From the NCBI GenBank assembly GCA_035547515.1, contig DASZUS010000086.1:75829-139828 (forward strand): a stretch of 64,000 bases of DNA, read 5' to 3'. The DNA comes from DASZTV01 sp035547515 (GTDB lineage: Bacteria; Actinomycetota; Actinomycetes; JAFAQI01). Position numbers and translations under genes: made by a program. Below, piece after piece: positions 15,589 to 24,420 of the stretch. Under the pieces are notes generated by a model, which was given only the letters and a program-made list of their open reading frames with translations, was not told the DNA's origin and searched no databases. How positions within the stretch are numbered: position 1 is the first letter of the stretch; every line of letters begins with the position of its first letter.

Positions 15589-17054
15589 GAGCTGCCTTCC
15601 AGTGAAGCAGCGGCGCCTGCGCGATCGGCCAGCTGGTTGCACAGCGCGGCGAGCTCGCCGACCTCGCGGCCACCGAGCTCGGAGGCGGTCAGGTCGGCCG
15701 GTCGCTTCCCTAGTGTTCGCGCCGCCGCGCGGTAGGAGCGCGAAGCTGCGACGCTCTCACCGACCCGCTCGAGAGCGCCCGCGAGCATGAAGTGGGCGAA
15801 CCCGTGCTCGGGGTCGAGGTAGAGCGTCTTGCGCAGCACTACCAGTGCATCGGCATCCCGGCCGAGGTTCGTGAGCGCGACACCCCACAGATAGTGCGCG
15901 TCCGGCCGAAGCGGCGTGCTGCCGGCCACCTCCGCAGCGATGTCGGCGGCCTCGGCGTAGCGACCCTCGTCCAACGCGACACGGACCGCGTCGAGCGGAT
16001 CGGGCAGTGCCGCAGCCGGCGGGACGACGCGCGGGATCGGCAGCGCCGGAGTGACCAGCCGCGGAAGCTTCGGCACCTCACGTGAGGCCTTCTCCCGGCG
16101 CCGCCGGTCGGAGTCGGTCTTGCGCCGCTCGGGGATGCGCGGCAGCGGGTCGTCACCGGAGCGGCGATCCGGCAGGACGCGGCGCCGGTCGGCGTTCTCG
16201 ACCTTCGCCTCGACATCGTCGAGTCGCCGGTAGACGAAGGCGTCGCCGAGCGAGCACAGCGTGAAGTCGTCGCTGATCTGCCACAGCGTCTCGGCATGGC
16301 CGAGGAAGAGATAGCCGCCGTCGCGCAGCCGCGCGAAGAAGCGCTTCATCAACGCGCGAGTGGTCTCGCGGTCGAAGTAGATGGTGACGTTGCGGCAGAG
16401 GATGAGGTCGGCTTCGCCGGGACCGAAGGCGGCGTCCTCGGTGACCAGGTTGCGATGCTCGAACTCCACGATCGAGCGCACCTCGTCGCGGACGGTCCAC
16501 GCGTTGCCATCCGGGTCGGGCACGAACCATCGCGCAAGGTCCGCCGGCTCGGTCATCACGAACGACCGCTCGCCGTACCGTGCCTCCCGGCCGGCGGCGA
16601 GCCCGCGCGTCGAGATGTCCGTCGCGAGGATCTTGATGTCCCAGTCGGTGGACGCCGGGATCAGCTCCCGCACGAGGATCGCGACGGTGTAGGCCTCCTC
16701 GCCGGTCGAGCAGCCGGCACTCCAGATCCGCAGCCGCTTGCGGTCGGCGTTCTGCCGGATCAGCTCGGGCATCACGTACTTCCGCAACGCGCGGATCTGC
16801 GGCGGGTTGCGGAAGAAGTGGGTCTCCGGGATCGTCACCTCGTCGAGCAGCGCCTGCCGCTCCTCGGCGCCGTTCACCGCGACCACCTTGGCGAGGTACG
16901 ACGCGACCTCGGCGGTCTTGGTCGCCCGCATCCGCTCCCCGACCGAGAAACCCAGTGAGTCCCGGCGCGACTCGTCGAACGACAGCCCCGCGACATCGTG
17001 CAACAAGCGCGTGATGGTCGCGAACTCGTCGTCGCTGAGCGTCACGCGCTTCAT
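15585..17054 (-). CDS. cheR: CheR-type protein glutamate methyltransferase with TPR extension
   Basis: A SAM-dependent methyltransferase that methylates receptor glutamates. Of 489 residues, the first 270 or so are the CheR N-terminal helical and catalytic domains (ETHFFRNPPQIRAL, IWSAGCSTGEEAYT as SAM site, LILCRNVTIYFD). A charged low-complexity linker (ERRKTDSDRRRREKASR) leads to a C-terminal tetratricopeptide region (HYLWGVALTNLGRDADALVV). CheR-TPR fusions are typical of chemosensory systems with unusual signalling roles. ATG 17054 overlaps the cheB stop. Confidence 0.9.
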   Translation of the reverse strand: MKRVTLSDDEFATITRLLHDVAGLSFDESRRDSLGFSVGERMRATKTAEVASYLAKVVAVNGAEERQALLDEVTIPETHFFRNPPQIRALRKYVMPELIRQNADRKRLRIWSAGCSTGEEAYTVAILVRELIPASTDWDIKILATDISTRGLAAGREARYGERSFVMTEPADLARWFVPDPDGNAWTVRDEVRSIVEFEHRNLVTEDAAFGPGEADLILCRNVTIYFDRETTRALMKRFFARLRDGGYLFLGHAETLWQISDDFTLCSLGDAFVYRRLDDVEAKVENADRRRVLPDRRSGDDPLPRIPERRKTDSDRRRREKASREVPKLPRLVTPALPIPRVVPPAAALPDPLDAVRVALDEGRYAEAADIAAEVAGSTPLRPDAHYLWGVALTNLGRDADALVVLRKTLYLDPEHGFAHFMLAGALERVGESVAASRSYRAAARTLGKRPADLTASELGGREVGELAALCNQLADRAGAAASLEGSS

Positions 17055-18238
17055 CGCGCACCACGGTTGTCGACCGGAGACAGCAGGCGGCCCAATGCCA
17101 CTGAGATCTCCGGGAGCGGCAGCTGCAGGTCCACCGCGTCCTCGGACTTCGCCGCCGCGGGCATGCCGTAGACCGCGCTCGTCGACTCGTCCTGGCCGAT
17201 CGTCAGTCCGCCGCGGTCGCGGATTCGCTTCAAGCCGGTCGCACCGTCCCGGCCCATCCCGGTGAGCAGCACGCCGGCGACCATCGACCCGTACGCCTCG
17301 GCGGCCGAGGTGAACGTCACGTCGATGCCCGGCACGTGGTACTGCGTCGGCGGCGGCGGCGAGGTCGTCACCCGCAGATGGTCGTGGATGACGAGGTTCG
17401 TCCCACCCGGCGCGACGGTCACCGCGCCCGGGGAGATCCGCTTGCCGTGCTCTCCCAGCGTGACCGGCAGCGGGCACACGTCGTCGAGCCAGTGCGTCAG
17501 GCCCTCCATGAAGCCGTCGGCCATGTGCTGGACGACGACGATGGCGGTATCGGTCTGCCGCGGCAGATCCGCCAGCAATGTCGCCAGTGCTTGTGGCCCG
17601 CCGGTCGAGGCGCCGATCACCACCAGCTCGAACTCCCGCAACGAGAGGCTCTCGAGCAGAGCGCTCGGCTCGTCCGGTCGCGGTGGCGGCTGCCGGCGCG
17701 ACCCGGCAGTGCGCGGCGCCGGGCGCTCGGTCGTGCCGTCCAGTCGTGAGGTCGTCATCGCGGAGCGGGTGACGCCCAGACGGCCGCGGGGGTGTGTGAT
17801 GACCCGGACCCGGCCGGCTACCCGAACCCGCTGCCGCAGCTCCGCTGCGTACTCGGACAGCCTCGCGCTGTCCGTCGGACCGGGTTTCGCCATGACGTCG
17901 ATGGCGCCGGCCGCGAGCGCGGACGCGGCGTTGTCCCGATCGGCACCGTCGACGAAGGCGGAGTACACAACGATCGGCGTCGGCCGGTTGGCCATGATCC
18001 GCTCGATCGCTTCCAGGCCGTTCATCACGGGCAGGTGGAGATCCATGATCACCGCGGTCGGCTGCAGCCGCTCGACGAGGGCTACGGCGTCCCGGCCGGT
18101 GCGTGCCTCCCCGACCACCTCGAGCATCGGGTCGTTCGCGAGAGCCGCCCGGACGAACCGGCGCTGCGTCGCGGAGTCATCGACGATGACCACGGTGACC
18201 GGAGACGGGAGCTCCGATGGTGCGGTCACTCCTGACAT
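17051..18238 (-). CDS. cheB: CheB receptor methylesterase/response regulator
   Basis: A receiver domain joined to a methylesterase that removes methyl groups from chemoreceptors. The receiver spans about 12-135 with acidic pair DD (20-21), phosphoacceptor Asp66 in IMDLHLPVMNG and Lys118. After a Pro/Arg-rich linker, the esterase domain (about 200-390) has the catalytic triad Ser211 (GASTGG), His238 (VVQHMADGF) and Asp331 (TGMGRDGATG). It is first of a tightly overlapped cheB-cheR-cheW unit. A phosphodonor kinase is not encoded nearby. Confidence 0.93.
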   Translation of the reverse strand: MSGVTAPSELPSPVTVVIVDDSATQRRFVRAALANDPMLEVVGEARTGRDAVALVERLQPTAVIMDLHLPVMNGLEAIERIMANRPTPIVVYSAFVDGADRDNAASALAAGAIDVMAKPGPTDSARLSEYAAELRQRVRVAGRVRVITHPRGRLGVTRSAMTTSRLDGTTERPAPRTAGSRRQPPPRPDEPSALLESLSLREFELVVIGASTGGPQALATLLADLPRQTDTAIVVVQHMADGFMEGLTHWLDDVCPLPVTLGEHGKRISPGAVTVAPGGTNLVIHDHLRVTTSPPPPTQYHVPGIDVTFTSAAEAYGSMVAGVLLTGMGRDGATGLKRIRDRGGLTIGQDESTSAVYGMPAAAKSEDAVDLQLPLPEISVALGRLLSPVDNRGAR

Positions 18239-18301
18239 GTCGTCGCATCCGTCCGAGTGCTTAAGGCTGCGGACGAGTCCGAAACCGGCCGATCCGGGGC
18301 G

Positions 18302-18904
18302 CTAGGCGTGGTTGTGGAAGGCGAAGACGACCTGCGGAGCCGATACGCCGTCGAGCTTCGCATGCAGAACATATTCGCCCGGGCTCGCCGCGTCGCCCGA
18401 GGTGCATCCCGGCTCGAGCCGCTTGCCGTTCCAAGTGATCGAGACGGTGCCGCTCGACCCCGGGGCGAGCATCTTGGTCGTCGCCACATCTGAGCTCCGG
18501 CAGCCGACGCTCGGCCCGGTGGTCCACCAGTCGGCAGCCCCGGAGGTCACGGTCCAGACCTCGTCGGACGGCGCGGTCGTGAGCCGGCAGGTCCGCTGCG
18601 AGACGTTCGTCAGCTTGCCGGTGAACACCGGCTGGTCGCCGATCGCGTAGATCTGCTCCGAGGTGGAGATCGTCGCCGAGAGGTCGGCCGGCGTGCAGTC
18701 GGTGACACCACCCGGAGAGCCGGAGCTGCCCGTGGACGGCGACCCACCCGCGCCGTTCGCGCTCGCCGACGGGGTCTTGCTACCACCCGAGCAGGACACC
18801 GCGATGATGATGATCAGGATGAGCGGCACGCCCAGCACCACCAGCCGGCGTACCCAGTACACGCGCGCTGGCTGCGGCCCGACGGGCGACAGCAGGCTGC
18901 TCAT
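18302..18904 (-). CDS. Membrane-anchored DUF4232-like extracytoplasmic protein
   Basis: A 200-residue protein with a short cytoplasmic N-terminus, one membrane helix (LVVLGVPLILIIIIAVSC) and a Ser/Gly linker leading to an immunoglobulin-like domain. The domain (DLSATISTSEQIYAIGDQPV to the end) resembles DUF4232-type folds, with conserved Cys likely paired outside the cell. The LIIIIAVSCSG segment could act as a lipobox, making it a lipoprotein. ATG 18904 has a leaderless -10 upstream. It is divergent from mutY with only 20 bases between starts. Function unknown. Confidence 0.7.
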   Translation of the reverse strand: MSSLLSPVGPQPARVYWVRRLVVLGVPLILIIIIAVSCSGGSKTPSASANGAGGSPSTGSSGSPGGVTDCTPADLSATISTSEQIYAIGDQPVFTGKLTNVSQRTCRLTTAPSDEVWTVTSGAADWWTTGPSVGCRSSDVATTKMLAPGSSGTVSITWNGKRLEPGCTSGDAASPGEYVLHAKLDGVSAPQVVFAFHNHA

Positions 18905-18911
18905 CGGGAAG

Positions 18912-18917
18912 ATCGTA
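18912..18917 (-). promoter_or_regulatory. Leaderless -10 element (TACGAT)
   Basis: Read on the minus strand, TACGAT ends seven bases before the ATG at 18904. It sits inside the 20-base gap to mutY, whose own ATG is eight bases away on the other strand, so polymerase binding for one gene may hinder the other. Confidence 0.6.
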
Positions 18918-18924
18918 GGACGCG

Positions 18925-19794
18925 ATGGCTGACGCAACGTTCTCCTGCCGGGTCGAGGCGTGGTACGACGCGAACGCTCGCGATCTGCCGTGGCGCGATC
19001 CCGACGCGAGCCCCTGGGGTGTCCTGGTCAGCGAGGTGATGCTCCAGCAGACCCCGGTGGCGCGCGTGCTCCCGGCCTGGCAGGCGTGGCTGAGCCGCTG
19101 GCCGACACCCGCATCGCTGGCCGCGGAGCCGCCGGGGGAAGCGGTCCGGGCCTGGGGGCGGCTGGGCTACCCGCGACGCGCGCTCCGCCTCCATGAGGCC
19201 GCGCGCGCGATCGTCGCGCGGCATGCGGGTGTTGTGCCGGCGGACTACGACGACCTCCTGGCGCTGCCCGGCGTCGGCGGCTACACCGCCGCCGCGGTCG
19301 CGGTGTTCGGGTACGGCGCGCGGCATGCCGTCCTCGACACCAACGTGCGCCGGGTCTATGCCCGCTACTTCTCCGGCGCAGCCGATGCGGCAACCCCCTC
19401 GCCCACCCGCAGCGAGCAGCAGGCAGCGCTGGACCTGGTCCCGGCGGAGCGCCCCGCGCACTACAGCGTCGCGGTCATGGAGCTCGGGGCGCTGGTCTGC
19501 ACCGCGCGCGATCCGCGGTGCACCAGCTGTCCCATGGCGGACGGATGCACGTGGCTGATTGCCGGCCGGCCGGCCGGGCTCGCCGCGCGCAGGAAGCAGA
19601 CCTACGCGGGCACCGACCGGCAGGTGCGGGGACGGCTGCTGGCAGTGTTGCGCGCCGCACCCGACGTGGTCGCGAAGCCGGAGCTCGACGTGGTCTGGGA
19701 CGACGAGGTCCAGCGAGAGCGGTCGTTGTCCGGCCTGATCGAGGACGGCCTGGTCGAACCGGTCGGCGAGCATCACTACCGGCTGCCGACATGA
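18925..19794 (+). CDS. mutY: Adenine DNA glycosylase MutY
   Basis: Removes adenine mispaired with 8-oxoguanine. The 289-residue protein has the catalytic Glu in SEVMLQQTPV, the helix-hairpin-helix LPGVGGYTAAAVAVFGYG with the catalytic Asp in VLDTNVRR, and the [4Fe-4S] cluster set C-X6-C-X2-C-X5-C near residues 192-208. The C-terminal region is short, with no recognisable NUDIX-like 8-oxoG domain, as in other actinobacterial MutY. Its stop overlaps the ATG of the phosphodiesterase gene. Confidence 0.95.
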   Translation: MADATFSCRVEAWYDANARDLPWRDPDASPWGVLVSEVMLQQTPVARVLPAWQAWLSRWPTPASLAAEPPGEAVRAWGRLGYPRRALRLHEAARAIVARHAGVVPADYDDLLALPGVGGYTAAAVAVFGYGARHAVLDTNVRRVYARYFSGAADAATPSPTRSEQQAALDLVPAERPAHYSVAVMELGALVCTARDPRCTSCPMADGCTWLIAGRPAGLAARRKQTYAGTDRQVRGRLLAVLRAAPDVVAKPELDVVWDDEVQRERSLSGLIEDGLVEPVGEHHYRLPT

Positions 19795-20462
19795 GGTACG
19801 CATTCGCCCACCGCGGCGGCCGCGCCCACGGTCCCGACAACGTCCTGCCGACCTTCGTCGAGGCACTGGCGCGTGGGGCCACCGGCTTGGAGACCGACGC
19901 CTGGGTGACCGCGGACGGCGTCGTCGTACTCGACCATGACGGGCTGCACCGAGCCGGCACGCCGGACGAGGTGTCGATCAGCCAGGTCCGGCGCGCGGAG
20001 CTCGCCGGGCACATCCCGACCCTCGACGACCTCTACACGCGATGCGGCACGGACTTCGAGCTGGCGATCGACGTGAAGGGCGAGGGGGGCGCGGGGGCGA
20101 TCCGCGATGTCGCCCTGCGTCACGGCGCCGCCGAGCGGCTCTGGCTGTTCACGCCGAGCCCGGCCCGGCCGGGACGGGTTGCCCCGGCACACGCCGGCGT
20201 GAGCGTCGGCGGCAGGGAGCTGGCGCGTCGTACCGGGGAGCGGCTGCTGGACCGGCTGCAGGCTGAAGGCGTCGAGGTCGTCAACGCACGCTGGCCCTAC
20301 TGGCGTCGCCGTGCCGTCGAGGCGGTCCACGACCGCGGGATGCTCGCCTTCGCGTGGGACGTGCAGTGGTCACCGGCGGTAGGCCACTGCCGGCGGTTGG
20401 GCATCGATGGCATCTTCAGTGATCACGTCGCCTTGTTGCACCGCGCAACTCAGGCGGCATAG
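19791..20462 (+). CDS. Glycerophosphodiester phosphodiesterase family protein
   Basis: A 223-residue GDPD TIM-barrel enzyme hydrolysing glycerophosphodiesters to glycerol-3-phosphate and an alcohol. Catalytic blocks are FAHRGG with PDNVLPTF, LETDAWVTADGVVVLDHDG (Glu/Asp metal ligands and second His), and DIKG-like ELAIDVKGEG. There is no signal peptide, so it is intracellular. ATGA overlap with mutY couples their translation, although no shared pathway is known. The 3' end overlaps the convergent TIGR03084-type gene by 13 bases. Confidence 0.9.
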   Translation: MRYAFAHRGGRAHGPDNVLPTFVEALARGATGLETDAWVTADGVVVLDHDGLHRAGTPDEVSISQVRRAELAGHIPTLDDLYTRCGTDFELAIDVKGEGGAGAIRDVALRHGAAERLWLFTPSPARPGRVAPAHAGVSVGGRELARRTGERLLDRLQAEGVEVVNARWPYWRRRAVEAVHDRGMLAFAWDVQWSPAVGHCRRLGIDGIFSDHVALLHRATQAA

Positions 20463-21202
20463 TTGCGGAGCACCCTCAGGGCTGCCGCGGCGTGCGGACC
20501 TTCGGCCACAAGTCCCGACTCCTCAGGTGCCAGCCGCCGGGCACCGACCCGGCAGAACGCTCCGGCACTGCCGGTGATCCGCGACGGTGCGTCGGGCTCG
20601 CCGTAGGTCCAGGTCTCGCCGTCCGGCCCGGTGAGCTCCGCATAGACCGGCTGCGCCTGCTCGCCCGCGACGCTGAAGCCGTAGGGCAGCGTGCGGTGGC
20701 CCAGCCATGCGATGTGACGCAGCCGAGCGGTGTCCGGGTACGCCGCGGCCAGCGGCTCGGCGATGTCCAGCGCGTGGGCCCAGTGCTCGGCGAGCCTGGT
20801 GGTCGCGAGCACCTGCGGCCGAAGCGGGGACGCCGCCCACGGGTACCGCGCGTCGGGATCGGCATCACGCAGAGCCTGGACCGCCGCTCGGCGAGCGGTC
20901 TGCCAGCGCTCGAAGATCGCGAACGGGTCACCGCGCTCGGCCCGTACCCGGTTCTCCATGATCTCGTCGAGCGTGCTGCCCTCGACGGGGAACGAGTCGA
21001 TCAGCGACACCCCGGCGCCGGTCAGGCTCGAGACGACCGCCTCTTCGCTCTGCGCGAGGTGGAGCACGACGTCGGAGATCGACCAGCCGGCAGCCGCCGA
21101 GGGTGAGCGCCACCCGGCCTCGTCGAGGGTGCCGACCATCGCCGCGATCGCGTCCTGCTCGGCCTCGAGGTCCGCGATCACCGTCGCCGCGTCAACCGCC
21201 AC
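20450..21202 (-). CDS. TIGR03084-type DinB/maleylpyruvate-isomerase fold protein
   Basis: A 250-residue protein with an N-terminal four-helix metal-binding domain of the mycothiol-dependent maleylpyruvate isomerase type: GWSISDVVLHLAQSEEAVV and TRLAEHWAHALDIAE carry the three His expected to hold zinc. The C-terminal part (ELTGPDGETWTYGEPDAPS) fits the SCP-2-like domain of the TIGR03084 subgroup. Such enzymes use mycothiol as thiol cofactor, consistent with an actinobacterial host. The substrate is unknown. Confidence 0.8.
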   Translation of the reverse strand: MAVDAATVIADLEAEQDAIAAMVGTLDEAGWRSPSAAAGWSISDVVLHLAQSEEAVVSSLTGAGVSLIDSFPVEGSTLDEIMENRVRAERGDPFAIFERWQTARRAAVQALRDADPDARYPWAASPLRPQVLATTRLAEHWAHALDIAEPLAAAYPDTARLRHIAWLGHRTLPYGFSVAGEQAQPVYAELTGPDGETWTYGEPDAPSRITGSAGAFCRVGARRLAPEESGLVAEGPHAAAALRVLRNYAA

Positions 21203-21214
21203 CGCACCCCCTCG

Positions 21215-21262
21215 ACTTGTCCGTGTCTCCGGTCGCCATAGGCGCCGGAGACACGGACAAGT
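21215..21262 (-). terminator. Long perfect hairpin after clpC
   Basis: ACTTGTCCGTGTCTCCGG (21215-21232) pairs base for base with 21245-21262, and CGCC/GGCG (21234-21237, 21241-21244) extend the stem almost to a three-base ATA loop. It begins six bases after the clpC stop on the minus strand. No U tract follows. Either a structure-dependent terminator or an operator for the downstream gene; the terminator reading is favoured by position. Confidence 0.65.
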
Positions 21263-21267
21263 TGTTG

Positions 21268-23796
21268 CTAGCTCGCTTCGGGTCCGACGTCCGTGGCCGG
21301 GCCCGCACCGGCTTCGACCAGCGGTACGTCGATCTCCATCGGCTTGGACTCACCGCGGAAGGTGAACCGCTGCTCGCCGTTCTCGGCCTCGTCGACGTCC
21401 ACGACGACAATCTGGCCGGCGGTGAGCTCGCCGTACAGGATCTTCTCCGAGAGCGTGTCCTCGATCTCGCGCTGGATGGTGCGGCGCAGCGGCCGCGCCC
21501 CGAGCACCGGGTCGTAGCCCTTCTTCGCGAGGAGCCGCTTGGCGTCCGAGGTGAGCTCGATCGCCATGTCGCGGTTCTTCATCTGCTCGTCGACCCGGCT
21601 GATCATCAGGTCGACGATCGTGACGATGTCTTCCTCGGACAGCTGGTGGAACACGATCGTGTCGTCGACCCGGTTGAGGAACTCCGGCCGGAAGTGCTGC
21701 TTGAGCTCCTCGTTGACCTTGAGCTTCATCCGCTCGTAGTTGTTGACGTCGTGGTCGCCGGCGGCGAACCCCAGGTTCAGACCCTTCGCGATGTCGCGGG
21801 TGCCGAGGTTCGTCGTCATGATGATCACGGTGTTCTTGAAGTCGACCGTCCGACCCTGCGAGTCGGTCAGCCGGCCGTCCTCGAGCACCTGAAGCAGCGC
21901 ATTGAAGACGTCCGGGTGTGCCTTCTCGATCTCGTCGAAGAGCACCACCGAGAACGGCTTGCGGCGAACCCGCTCGGTCAGCTGGCCGCCGTCCTCGTAC
22001 CCGACGTAGCCGGGAGGTGAGCCCACCAGCCGGGAGACGGTGTGCTTCTCCATGAACTCGCTCATGTCGAGCTGGATCAGCGAGTCGTCGTCACCGAACA
22101 GGAACTCGGCGAGCGTCTTGGACAGCTCGGTCTTCCCGACCCCGGACGGGCCGGCGAAGATGAACGAGCCACCGGGACGCTTCGGGTCCTTCAGCCCGGC
22201 CCGGGTACGGCGGATCGCCTGCGCGACCGCCTTGACCGCCTGGTCCTGGCCGATGACGCGCTTGTGCAGCTCGTCCTCCATGCGCAGCAGCCGCGCGGTC
22301 TCCTCCTCGGTCAGCCGGAACACCGGGATGCCGGTCCAGGTCGCAAGGACCTCGGCGATCTCCTCGTCGGTGACCTCGGCGACGACGTCCATGTCGCCGG
22401 CCTTCCACTCGCGCTCACGGTCGGCCTTCTGCGCCAGGAGCTGCTTCTCCTTGTCGCGCAGCGACGCCGCCTTCTCGAAGTCCTGCGCGTCGATCGCGCT
22501 CTCCTTGTCGCGGCGTACCGCTGCGATCTTCTCGTCGAACTCGCGCAGGTCCGGCGGCGCGGTCATCCGGCGGATCCGCATCCGCGACCCGGCCTCGTCG
22601 ATCAGGTCGATCGCCTTGTCCGGCAGGAACCGGTCGGAGATGTAGCGGTCGGCCAGCGACGCGGCGGCGACCAGCGCGGCGTCGGTGATCGAGACGCGGT
22701 GGTGCGACTCGTAGCGGTCCCGAAGCCCCTTGAGGATCTCGATGGTGTGCGCCAGCGTCGGCTCGCCCACCTGGATCGGCTGGAACCGGCGCTCGAGCGC
22801 CGCGTCCTTCTCGAGGTACTTGCGGTACTCGTCGAGCGTGGTCGCGCCGATCGTCTGCAGCTCACCGCGGGCCAGCATCGGCTTGAGGATCGACGCCGCG
22901 TCGATCGCGCCTTCGGCAGCACCCGCACCGACGAGCGTGTGGATCTCGTCGATGAACAGGATGATGTCGCCTCGGGTGCGGATCTCCTTGAGGACCTTCT
23001 TCAGCCGCTCCTCGAAATCGCCGCGGTAGCGACTGCCTGCGACCAGCGCGCCGAGATCGAGGGTGTAGAGCTGCTTTTCCTTCAGGTTCTCCGGGACCTC
23101 GCCCTTGACGATTCCCTGAGCCAGGCCCTCGACGACGGCGGTCTTGCCGACACCGGGCTCGCCGATCAGGACCGGGTTGTTCTTGGTACGCCGCGACAGC
23201 ACCTGCATGACGCGCTCGATTTCCTTCTCGCGCCCGATCACCGGGTCGAGCTTTCCCTCGCGTGCGGCCTGCGTCAGGTTCCGGCCGAACTGGTCGAGCA
23301 CCAGTGAGGTGTTGGGCGTGCCCTCACCGACGCCACCGGCGGCGGCAGGCTCCTTGCCCTGGTAGCCCGACAGCAGCTGGATGACCTGCTGGCGCACCCG
23401 GTTGAGGTCGGCACCGAGCTTCACGAGCACCTGCGCGGCGACGCCCTCGCCCTCGCGGATCAGCCCGAGCAGGATGTGCTCGGTGCCGATGTAGTTGTGT
23501 CCGAGCTGCAGCGCCTCGCGCAGGCTGAGCTCGAGGACCTTCTTGGCACGCGGCGTAAACGGAATGTGACCGCTGGGGGCCTGCTGGCCCTGCCCGATGA
23601 TCTCCTCGACCTGCTGGCGCACGCCTTCGAGAGAAATGCCGAGCGACTCGAGGGCTTTGGCGGCAACGCCTTCACCCTCGTGAATCAGGCCGAGCAGAAT
23701 GTGCTCGGTCCCGATGTAGTTGTGGTTGAGCATCCTGGCCTCTTCTTGGGCCAAGACGACGACGCGTCGCGCGCGGTCGGTAAATCTCTCGAACAT
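21268..23796 (-). CDS. clpC: ATP-dependent Clp protease ATPase subunit ClpC
   Basis: The AAA+ unfoldase that feeds substrates to ClpP and refolds or degrades damaged proteins. The 842-residue protein shows the double Clp N-domain (two NYIGTEHILLGL repeats within the first 145 residues), AAA1 with GEPGVGKTAVVEG and LFIDEIHTLVG, the UVR/coiled middle region (KAASLRDKEKQLLAQK), and AAA2 with GPSGVGKTELSK and VLFDEIEKAHPD. The ClpP-docking loop LNLGF is present. ATG 23796 has GAGGAG six bases upstream. Confidence 0.98.
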   Translation of the reverse strand: MFERFTDRARRVVVLAQEEARMLNHNYIGTEHILLGLIHEGEGVAAKALESLGISLEGVRQQVEEIIGQGQQAPSGHIPFTPRAKKVLELSLREALQLGHNYIGTEHILLGLIREGEGVAAQVLVKLGADLNRVRQQVIQLLSGYQGKEPAAAGGVGEGTPNTSLVLDQFGRNLTQAAREGKLDPVIGREKEIERVMQVLSRRTKNNPVLIGEPGVGKTAVVEGLAQGIVKGEVPENLKEKQLYTLDLGALVAGSRYRGDFEERLKKVLKEIRTRGDIILFIDEIHTLVGAGAAEGAIDAASILKPMLARGELQTIGATTLDEYRKYLEKDAALERRFQPIQVGEPTLAHTIEILKGLRDRYESHHRVSITDAALVAAASLADRYISDRFLPDKAIDLIDEAGSRMRIRRMTAPPDLREFDEKIAAVRRDKESAIDAQDFEKAASLRDKEKQLLAQKADREREWKAGDMDVVAEVTDEEIAEVLATWTGIPVFRLTEEETARLLRMEDELHKRVIGQDQAVKAVAQAIRRTRAGLKDPKRPGGSFIFAGPSGVGKTELSKTLAEFLFGDDDSLIQLDMSEFMEKHTVSRLVGSPPGYVGYEDGGQLTERVRRKPFSVVLFDEIEKAHPDVFNALLQVLEDGRLTDSQGRTVDFKNTVIIMTTNLGTRDIAKGLNLGFAAGDHDVNNYERMKLKVNEELKQHFRPEFLNRVDDTIVFHQLSEEDIVTIVDLMISRVDEQMKNRDMAIELTSDAKRLLAKKGYDPVLGARPLRRTIQREIEDTLSEKILYGELTAGQIVVVDVDEAENGEQRFTFRGESKPMEIDVPLVEAGAGPATDVGPEAS

Positions 23797-23837
23797 CTTC
23801 GCTCCTCGCGCCGTACCCGGGTTGCCCCGTTGTCCGC

Positions 23838-23843
23838 ATGCTA
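23838..23843 (-). promoter_or_regulatory. Possible -10 element (TAGCAT) of clpC
   Basis: On the minus strand TAGCAT lies 41 bases before the clpC start, leaving a leader that includes the ribosome binding site. No convincing -35, ClgR or HAIR-type site was found in 23797-23981, so heat-shock regulation cannot be argued from sequence. Confidence 0.4.
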
Positions 23844-23981
23844 GCCCTGGGATGTGACGCGTCGCGCCACTCCTCCAGAGCCTTCACTTACTTAGACGCA
23901 ACGAACCGTGAAGAACGTTCGATTCCACTTCAGCCGACGGCGAAACCCCGCGCAGAGGGGACGATTCGCCACAAACCGCGA

Positions 23982-24320
23982 TCAGTGACCCGCGGCGGTG
24001 TACTGCTCGATCACGTCGGCGGGGATGCGGCCGCGCTCGCTGACCTTGACGCCGGTGGACTTCGCCCACGCCCGGACCGCAGCCGGGTCGACGCCGGAAG
24101 ACACTCGCTGACGCCGGCCGCCACCCGAGGCGGCCACGCGGCCGGTACGCCGGGCGGCGCCGACGTAGGAGGCGAAGGAGTCGCGGAGCTGCGCTGCGTG
24201 CTCGCTGCACACGTCGATCTCGTAGCTGGCGCCGTCGAGGGCGAACCGGACGGTCTCGGTACCTTCGGTGTCGTCGTCGTGCAGATCGCAGACCAGCAGA
24301 ACCTGTACGCGCTGAGCCAT
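23982..24320 (-). CDS. lsr2: Nucleoid-associated protein Lsr2
   Basis: An H-NS-like silencer of AT-rich and foreign DNA. The 112-residue protein has the N-terminal beta-strand dimerisation part (VQVLLVCDLHDDD to VRFALDGASYEIDVC), a basic linker, and the C-terminal AT-hook-like DNA-binding domain VRAWAKSTGVKVSERGRIP with the RGR tripeptide. ATG 24320 is chosen over an upstream ATG because the conserved MAQRVQV start and a GAGGGGA box fit there. Its upstream region is AT-rich, which may allow self-silencing. Confidence 0.95.
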   Translation of the reverse strand: MAQRVQVLLVCDLHDDDTEGTETVRFALDGASYEIDVCSEHAAQLRDSFASYVGAARRTGRVAASGGGRRQRVSSGVDPAAVRAWAKSTGVKVSERGRIPADVIEQYTAAGH

Positions 24321-24361
24321 TCGGGTAGGTCCCCTCGCTAGATTTCGAAATGTGCGCGACA

Positions 24362-24391
24362 AAAGTACGTGGCTATTTCAGAAATCCGCAA
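24362..24391 (-). promoter_or_regulatory. Candidate lsr2 promoter in AT-rich leader
   Basis: On the minus strand TTGCGG (24391-24386), 18 bases, then TACTTT (24367-24362) form a sigma-A-like promoter 41 bases before the start codon. The 24350-24420 stretch is clearly richer in A and T than its surroundings, as expected for a region Lsr2 could bind. Confidence 0.45.
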
Positions 24392-24420
24392 ATCTGCAAT
24401 AGGGAATCGCTAGTTGCTCC

